Origin: Smithella sp. UBA2180
GTDB taxonomy: Bacteria > Desulfobacterota > Syntrophia > Syntrophales > Smithellaceae
Assembly: GCA_002327415.1 (NCBI GenBank)
Contig: DCVU01000146.1
Location: 12,234-19,307 of the forward strand
Length of the DNA: 7,074 nt
Direction of reading: 5' to 3'
Part shown: positions 1 to 3,809 of the stretch, one piece after another
Layout: the number at the start of each line of letters is the position of its first letter
How positions within the stretch are numbered: position 1 is the first letter of the stretch
Position numbers and translations under genes: made by a program
Notes under the pieces: generated by a model
What the model saw: only the letters and a program-made list of their open reading frames with translations
Databases searched by the model: none
Told to the model about the DNA's origin: nothing

Positions 1-48
1 TTGTATTTTGTTCACAAATTCATTTTTTTAACAAGCAATTAATATAGA

Positions 49-62
49 ATACTTATAAGTAT
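49..62. repeat. 14-bp perfect palindrome ATACTTATAAGTAT
   Basis: The sequence ATACTTATAAGTAT equals its own reverse complement over all 14 bases; the next base on each side does not pair. It lies about 200 bases upstream of the first gene. A dimeric regulator could bind such a site, but in DNA this AT-rich a chance palindrome is also possible. Confidence 0.35.
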
Positions 63-177
63 CTATTATTTATCACCTATATGATATTATTTTACGAAAG
101 TATTATCTATAAATTACGTCTTTGGCGGAATGTTTTGCTGGAGTAAAAATCCACACTAACCCTCCTTAAAAAAGGAA

Positions 178-216
178 GGAACGTAAAGTGGAAGATCTTT
201 TTTACTTTAATGTTCC
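178..216 (+). promoter_or_regulatory. imperfect hairpin in the leader of the ABM gene
   Basis: GGAAC (178-182) pairs with GTTCC (212-216) and AAAGT (185-189) pairs with ACTTT (204-208). The two paired blocks are separated by a 2-against-3 base internal mismatch. The 14-base loop (190-203) contains part of the small palindrome AAGATCTT (192-199). No T-run follows the right arm, so this is not a standard intrinsic terminator. If it lies in the transcript it would form a stem 30 bases before the ribosome binding site of the first gene. Regulatory function is inferred only. Confidence 0.35.
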
Positions 217-257
217 GCATTAATTTGTTATAAAATTTTTCAGACAGGAGGGATCTC

Positions 258-572
258 ATGATTGTTACTGTTGTAAATATTTTTGTTAAACCGGAAAACA
301 TTGATCAGTTTATTGATGCAACCATAGAGAATCATCAATATTCTATCAAAGAAAAAGGAAATCTCCGGTTTGATGTATTACAGCATCGGGATGACCCATC
401 GGCATTCACTTTGTATGAAGCCTATGAATCCGGCGAGACAGCCGCTGCGCATAAAAAAACAGCTCATTATTTGAAGTGGCGGGATGCCGTTGAGCCCTGG
501 ATGGCCAAGCCGCGAGAGGGTTTCGCCCACAGCGTTGTGGCACCTGAAGAAAAATCCGCATGGAAACGATAA
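258..572 (+). CDS. ABM-domain (antibiotic biosynthesis monooxygenase fold) protein, putative quinol monooxygenase/LsrG-like
   Basis: This 104-residue cytoplasmic protein has the length and pattern of single-domain ABM proteins. It starts with a beta strand of V and I residues (2-10), has an acidic helix, then a central FTLYEAYES segment (50-58), and the family's paired histidines H65 and H70 in AHKKTAHYLKW, followed by W74. Characterised relatives include quinol monooxygenases (YgiN type) and the phospho-AI-2 isomerase LsrG, so the fold does not fix the reaction. The start is supported by a strong AGGAGG (246-251) six or seven bases before the ATG. The last 13 bases overlap the alcohol dehydrogenase start in another frame, which suggests translational coupling and a shared pathway. 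The substrate cannot be read from the sequence. The fold assignment is fairly secure and the function open. Confidence 0.85.
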   Translation: MIVTVVNIFVKPENIDQFIDATIENHQYSIKEKGNLRFDVLQHRDDPSAFTLYEAYESGETAAAHKKTAHYLKWRDAVEPWMAKPREGFAHSVVAPEEKSAWKR

Positions 573-1735
573 GCGCTTTGAACATTGCCGGCCTGCCCAA
601 AATTTTTTTTGGCGCAGGTAAATTTTGCGATCTTCATCAAATTATCCCATCCTATGGTAATTATGCGCTGATTTTTATCGGTGGTGAATCGCTGAAAAAA
701 TCCGGTCGGTGGAATGCGCTAAGTTTGCAGCTTAATCGGACCCGGTTCAAATATAAGGCCGTATCTGTTTGGGGCGAACCCACAACCGAAGCTATCGATG
801 CCATGGCCTCTGAATTTCGCAAGACGCCGGTCAACGTGGTTGCAGCCATCGGCGGCGGAAGTGTCATCGATTGCGGTAAAGCTGTTGCAGCCATGTTGGC
901 CTCGGATGGTTCCGTCAAAGACTATCTGGAGGGTGTCGGAACCAGAAAACCATCCGGCACAAAAGTTCCGTTCATTGCCGTCCCGACAACCGCCGGCACG
1001 GGAAGCGAAGCAACAAAAAATGCCGTCATCTGCGACCGCAAAGATGGTTATAAAAAATCTCTCCGGCATGACGCTTATATGCCCGATGCCACCCTCGTCG
1101 ATCCTGAACTGACGCTGACATTGCCCAGGCATATTACCATCTCCTGCGGCCTTGATGCCGTCTCGCAATTAATCGAAGCGTATACTTCAACAAAAGCAGA
1201 CACCTCTCTCGATTCGCTGGTCTTAAAAGCTCTTTATGGGGCATCGGAGAGTCTTCCGCCGCTTGCTCTCGGACAAAGCAATGATATTTTGCTGCGGGGA
1301 AAAATGTCCTATGCGGCGCTGGTTTCGGGAATCGCACTCAGCCGCTCCGGACTTGGCGCCGTACACGGTATAGCCGGGGCGATGGGCGGAATAATCCCGG
1401 TGCCGCATGGCGTGGCCTGCGGAAAGCTCCTGTTTCCGGTTATAACTTTTGTGATAAAAAAAATTGTTGATGAAAAGAACATTGTCGCCCAAAAGCGTTT
1501 TGCCGATATCGGAAAAATATTAACCGGTAATGCAGATGGTGACGATATCTTCTATTGCAAACAATTTTTGGGAGTTCTGGACAAGTGGACACGGACGTTA
1601 AAGCTTCCGCAGCTCTCCCGTTTCGGCATGACAGCTGCTTATATGGAAAAAATTATTTCAATCGCGAACAGCAAAAACAGCCCGGCCATCCTTTCCAAAG
1701 AAGAAATGAAAGTTATTCTGGAGGTCGTCCGCTGA
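560..1735 (+). CDS. iron-containing alcohol dehydrogenase (group III ADH family)
   Basis: This 391-residue protein is full length for the family (about 380-400). It is expected to oxidise an alcohol or reduce an aldehyde or ketone with NAD(P). The N-terminal Rossmann-like half carries the nucleotide motif AAIGGGSVIDCGKA (95-108, GGGS at 98-101) and the PTTAGTGSE signature (142-150). The C-terminal helical half carries the metal site. D199, H269 and H283 occupy three of the four usual ligand positions, while the fourth, normally His in FucO-type enzymes, is Gln (Q203 in GLDAVSQLIEAY). From memory, Gln here recurs in one subfamily (DALTQLIEPY type), so it is probably a subfamily trait and not damage. 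The ATG sits inside the end of the ABM gene with only a weak purine stretch upstream, consistent with coupled translation. Maleylacetate reductases share this fold, so ring-cleavage chemistry is an alternative role. Substrate unknown. Confidence 0.94.
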   Translation: METISALNIAGLPKIFFGAGKFCDLHQIIPSYGNYALIFIGGESLKKSGRWNALSLQLNRTRFKYKAVSVWGEPTTEAIDAMASEFRKTPVNVVAAIGGGSVIDCGKAVAAMLASDGSVKDYLEGVGTRKPSGTKVPFIAVPTTAGTGSEATKNAVICDRKDGYKKSLRHDAYMPDATLVDPELTLTLPRHITISCGLDAVSQLIEAYTSTKADTSLDSLVLKALYGASESLPPLALGQSNDILLRGKMSYAALVSGIALSRSGLGAVHGIAGAMGGIIPVPHGVACGKLLFPVITFVIKKIVDEKNIVAQKRFADIGKILTGNADGDDIFYCKQFLGVLDKWTRTLKLPQLSRFGMTAAYMEKIISIANSKNSPAILSKEEMKVILEVVR

Positions 1736-1761
1736 GAGATGAAGCGCAAAAGGAGATTGAT

Positions 1762-2235
1762 ATGGATAATATTAGTGACGGACGGTTCCTGGGAACATGG
1801 AAACTGAAATCAGTAGTACAAAGATCATCGGAAGGACTTGTAAGCAAGCCCTTTGCGGATTATCCCCTTGGATACATATCCTATATGCCAGACGGCTTCA
1901 TGCATGCAATCCTGATGAAGTCCGGACGCAATCCCATCGGCATGCCTCCGGAAGAACTCAGCGCTGCTGCCAGCACGAAAAGGCTTTTTGTATCCTGGCG
2001 ATATATAAAGGCAGGCATAAGGCACTTAAAAGCAATGACATCTTTCGTGTCCTATTGCGGCACCTATGAAATTATCGGGGACATTGTAGTGCACAGAGTA
2101 AAGGCCTCTATGGTTCCCGACTGGATCGGGACGGATCTTAAACGTAAGTTTGTCTTTTCCTAAAATACACTTACTCTTACAGCCCATGATGATGCGGAAA
2201 ACGTCATGGACCTGATCTGGGAACGTGTTTCCTAA
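1762..2235 (+). pseudogene. lipocalin-like domain protein, interrupted near its C-terminus by an in-frame TAA
   Basis: The frame gives 133 residues up to the TAA at 2161-2163, then 23 more codons in the same frame to a second TAA at 2233-2235. The protein matches the lipocalin-like family (PF13924 type): FLGTWKLKSV near the N-terminus (residues 9-18), PLGYISYMPDGFM, then a GTYEI strand and the characteristic HRVKASMVPDWIGTDLKRKF segment. The residues after the stop (NTLTLTAHDD, then VMDLIWERVS) are exactly the final strands this family ends with, so the stop breaks a once-complete gene of about 157 residues. The start is chosen by AGGAGA at 1751-1756 before ATG 1762; the frame is open further upstream but there it only shadows the alcohol dehydrogenase. 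It follows that gene by 26 bases, so probably belongs to the same operon. A truncated product lacking the last strands could still be made. A sequencing error is possible. Confidence 0.75.
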
Positions 2236-2241
2236 TATAAA

Positions 2242-2367
2242 ATGTTTAAAGAGCTTGGCTGTCGTGATGCGCAAAAAGTATGTGAATCATGAGACTGCAA
2301 GTTACTGAAAGACGCCAGAAACAAGAGAGATTATCCTTGAAAGGATGTTCTTGTCACTCCAGAATAA
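2242..2367 (+). pseudogene. possible remnant of a small unrecognised gene, broken by two TGA codons
   Basis: Read from ATG 2242, one frame gives MFKELGCRDAQKVCES, TGA (2290-2292), 15 sense codons, TGA (2338-2340), then KDVLVTPE and TAA (2365-2367). The composition (charged helix-like segments such as CKLLKDARNKRDYP) looks protein-like, which is why it is recorded. I recognise no family, there is no clear ribosome binding site, and the stretch may simply be non-coding. Two TGA codons and a nearby Cys do not by themselves indicate selenocysteine, and I saw no SECIS-like stem. Confidence 0.15.
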
Positions 2368-2374
2368 TGTCGTA

Positions 2375-2834
2375 TTATTTCTTTCCTGTATAATCGTAGA
2401 ATCCCTTACCGCTTTTCATTCCTATCTCGCCCCGGTCCACGTATTTCTTCAGCAGATCAGCGCTTTGCTGCGCGTTTTGGTCGTCGCGTTTCCGCGCCCA
2501 GAAATCAGTAACTCTCCATACGGTCTTCAGACCGATGTAATCCATTAGCTCGAATGGACCAAGCGGCATGGCAGTGATTTCTTTCCAGGAGCGGTCCACG
2601 TCTTAGGGAAGCGATGCCCCGTGAAACCAGGTTCAACGCGGCCAGCAGCCAGGGATTGAGGAGCTAATTGAACAAATAATCTGCCTTTCCCTGCTTTAGA
2701 ACGATGGGCTAATGTCCGATCAGCTCGCTGAAACGCCGCACGGTTTCCAGCGCTTCGGCAGAAGTGCCAACGTGCCCTATCACGTCCACCAGTTTAAAAC
2801 CCGGATTTACAAGAGGATAATTAGTTACAGGGCT
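2375..2834 (-). pseudogene. 3-hydroxyacyl-CoA dehydrogenase C-terminal remnant
   Basis: Read on the minus strand from about 2834 down to 2375, the relic begins at the end of the NAD-binding half (NPGFKLVDVIGHVGTSAEAL). It runs into the 3HCDH C-terminal domain (PF00725 type): GKADYLFN, LLNPWLLAALNLVSRGIA, then AMPLGPFELMDYIGLKTVW and the ending KSGKGFYDYTGKK with TAA at 2375-2377. Three lesions are visible. A TAG lies at 2709-2711 where a sense codon is expected in IGH-x-PIVLK. A second TAG lies at 2664-2666 after YLFN. A frameshift lies near 2603-2606, between GIAS and DVDRSW. The N-terminal Rossmann domain (about 170 residues) is absent, and the reading frame closes with a stop at 2835-2837. 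The family catalyses NAD-dependent oxidation of 3-hydroxyacyl-CoA in beta-oxidation; this copy cannot. It is the only minus-strand gene trace in the window. Confidence 0.88.
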
Positions 2835-2916
2835 CTATTATTTTTTACTAATTCCACTCACAGTGTGATAATTCGGAAAGAGCCACCTTTTCCAATTCCC
2901 CTTGGATAAAAAAATT

Positions 2917-2945
2917 TTGACAATTGCCACGCGACACATTACATA
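2917..2945 (+). promoter_or_regulatory. candidate sigma70-type promoter upstream of the SGNH gene
   Basis: A perfect -35 hexamer TTGACA (2917-2922) is followed after 17 bases by TACATA (2940-2945), a mediocre -10. A better-looking TATAAA at 2944-2949 is 21 bases away, which is too far. A start of transcription near 2952 would leave a leader of about 115 bases before ATG 3068. The -35 is convincing and the -10 is weak. Confidence 0.35.
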
Positions 2946-2968
2946 TAAATTATGACAAACTTGGTTCT

Positions 2969-3016
2969 ATGGAGAATGCCGCCAAAACCATGAATTGCAA
3001 AATGGTGAGTAAATAA
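2969..3016 (+). CDS. tiny upstream frame, 15 codons
   Basis: ATG 2969 opens a frame reading MENAAKTMNCKMVSK before TAA at 3014-3016, one base ahead of the next small frame. There is no strong ribosome binding site before it. It lies inside the presumed leader of the SGNH gene. It could be a leader peptide or chance; I see no attenuator-like run of one amino acid codon. Confidence 0.12.
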   Translation: MENAAKTMNCKMVSK

Positions 3017-3017
3017 A

Positions 3018-3071
3018 ATGATCGCTCCAACTACGCTCGCGGATGACCATAGGAACGGTTGTACTTCATGA
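3018..3071 (+). CDS. short upstream frame overlapping the SGNH start by ATGA
   Basis: ATG 3018 opens a 17-codon frame (MIAPTTLADDHRNGCTS). It has a plausible ribosome binding site GGTGAG (3004-3009) eight bases upstream. Its TGA (3069-3071) overlaps the SGNH gene's ATG (3068-3070) in an ATGA stop/start junction, the usual layout for translational coupling. The SGNH gene itself has only AGGAA about 12 bases before its ATG, so reinitiation from this frame would help explain its expression. The peptide has no recognised function and may not matter beyond carrying ribosomes to the next start. Confidence 0.28.
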   Translation: MIAPTTLADDHRNGCTS

Positions 3072-3637
3072 AATTGCTTATCCGTGGCGGAAGTATTGCC
3101 GCCGGTCATGGTGTAGTTAAAAGTTATGCCGATATTCTAAAAATATCCCTTATTAAAAAAGGGATTGAGGTGATTAACCGCTCAAGATATAGAGAGACTT
3201 CTTTTGACGGCATCGGCACATTCAACGAGGGCGTTGCTGACTTTAAGCCTGACATTCTTCTTATCCATTTCGGTGTTGATGATGCTTTCGGGTATGTTTA
3301 CCGCTCTGAATTTCAGGAAAATATCGTTCAGATGATCAGACTGGCACGTCTTCGATTTAATCCTACTATTTTTCTGGCTACTTCCCACACCTTCGATAAT
3401 CCTAATGACATGGATGCTGTCAATATTTTTTACAGTTCTTTAAGAATTGTGGCTTCAGACCTGAGCTGCGAATTGATTCCGGTGCACAGTTACTGGGCCG
3501 GTTATCTTGAAAAACATAATTTATGTTGTAAGGATTTGGTCCTGTCAGATTCCCGATATCCTAATGAGCGCGGGCATGAGGTTATTGCAGAGGCAATAAT
3601 GAAAGGGTTGAGTAAAATGTTTGATAATCGACAATGA
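3068..3637 (+). CDS. SGNH/GDSL-hydrolase-like protein with substituted catalytic positions
   Basis: This 189-residue protein has the size and block order of single-domain SGNH hydrolases (esterases, lipases, carbohydrate deacetylases). Numbering is from ATG 3068. Block I is IRGGSIAAGHG with the candidate nucleophile Ser9, where the family usually has GDS. Block III is HFGVDDAF, where Asp71 stands in for the usual Asn of GxND. Block V is DSRYPNERGH: Asp161 is kept but the expected catalytic His of DxxH is Tyr164. His170 of GH remains. These changes suggest either lost or altered catalysis, or a divergent subfamily. No signal peptide is visible, so it should be cytoplasmic. ATG 3068 is preferred over TTG 3059 because TTG has a purine motif only four bases away and ATG forms an ATGA junction with the upstream frame. 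It is more AT-rich than its neighbours. Substrate unknown. Confidence 0.72.
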   Translation: MKLLIRGGSIAAGHGVVKSYADILKISLIKKGIEVINRSRYRETSFDGIGTFNEGVADFKPDILLIHFGVDDAFGYVYRSEFQENIVQMIRLARLRFNPTIFLATSHTFDNPNDMDAVNIFYSSLRIVASDLSCELIPVHSYWAGYLEKHNLCCKDLVLSDSRYPNERGHEVIAEAIMKGLSKMFDNRQ

Positions 3638-3660
3638 AATAATGACCAATAGAAATTTCC

Positions 3661-3690
3661 TTGACAATACCTAGACGACCGGTCTATTAT
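3661..3690 (+). promoter_or_regulatory. sigma70-type promoter with TetR-type operator in the spacer, upstream of the molybdopterin oxidoreductase
   Basis: TTGACA (3661-3666, consensus -35) and TATTAT (3685-3690, five of six to the -10 consensus) are 18 bases apart. The spacer contains TAGAC-GACCG-GTCTA (3672-3686), an inverted repeat with perfect 5-bp arms, and within it the perfect 8-bp palindrome GACCGGTC (3677-3684). GACCGGTC-centred repeats are typical of TetR-family operators, and the position between -35 and -10 suits repression. A further palindrome AAGCGCTT (3698-3705) falls near the predicted transcription start. The start codon is at 3810, so the leader would be a little over 100 bases. 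No tetR gene is in the window, so the regulator would be encoded elsewhere. Confidence 0.6.
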
Positions 3691-3809
3691 CCACCAAAAG
3701 CGCTTATCAAGTGAGTGAATTGCATTAGAAATAAAAAGATTCCTCATAGAACCAAGATAAAAGCATATCTAAAAAATTGACAATCCTTACACTACCGGAA
3801 GGAAACGAC

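Larger units (their letters stand above)
1..257. other. AT-rich non-coding leader upstream of the ABM/alcohol dehydrogenase cluster
   Basis: No coding frame with family resemblance is visible on either strand. The stretch is clearly richer in A and T than the genes that follow. It holds a small inverted repeat TTTGT-TC-ACAAA (7-18), a 14-bp perfect palindrome (49-62), a short stem TCCTT/AAGGA with an AAAA loop (163-176) and a longer imperfect hairpin (178-216). A -10-like TATAAA lies at 229-234, but I see no good -35 at the right distance, so no promoter is called. Confidence 0.6.
2835..3067. other. intergenic region between the dehydrogenase relic and the SGNH gene
   Basis: This AT-rich stretch has no recognisable gene of normal size. 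It holds a candidate promoter (2917-2945) and two very short plus-strand frames (2969-3016 and 3018-3071), listed separately. The sequence GGAAAG...CTTTTCC (2876-2893) could form a weak stem but is not followed closely by a T-run, so I do not call a terminator. Confidence 0.5.

Noticed and set aside
719..1168. A 149-codon minus-strand frame inside the alcohol dehydrogenase gene
   Set aside because: It lies wholly antisense to a well-supported gene, has no family resemblance, and is rich in Cys, Gly and Arg as expected of a shadow frame.
1555..1761. Upstream extension of the lipocalin-like frame into the alcohol dehydrogenase gene
   Set aside because: The residues there match no part of the family, and AGGAGA before ATG 1762 marks the real start.
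2345..2548. A 67-codon plus-strand frame opposite the dehydrogenase relic
   Set aside because: The minus strand here encodes the conserved end of a 3-hydroxyacyl-CoA dehydrogenase, so the plus frame is a shadow.
3777..3809. TTG 3777 as the start of the oxidoreductase
   Set aside because: The extra 11 residues are not needed, while ATG 3810 has a well-spaced GGAAGGA and leads directly into the cluster motif at the usual distance.
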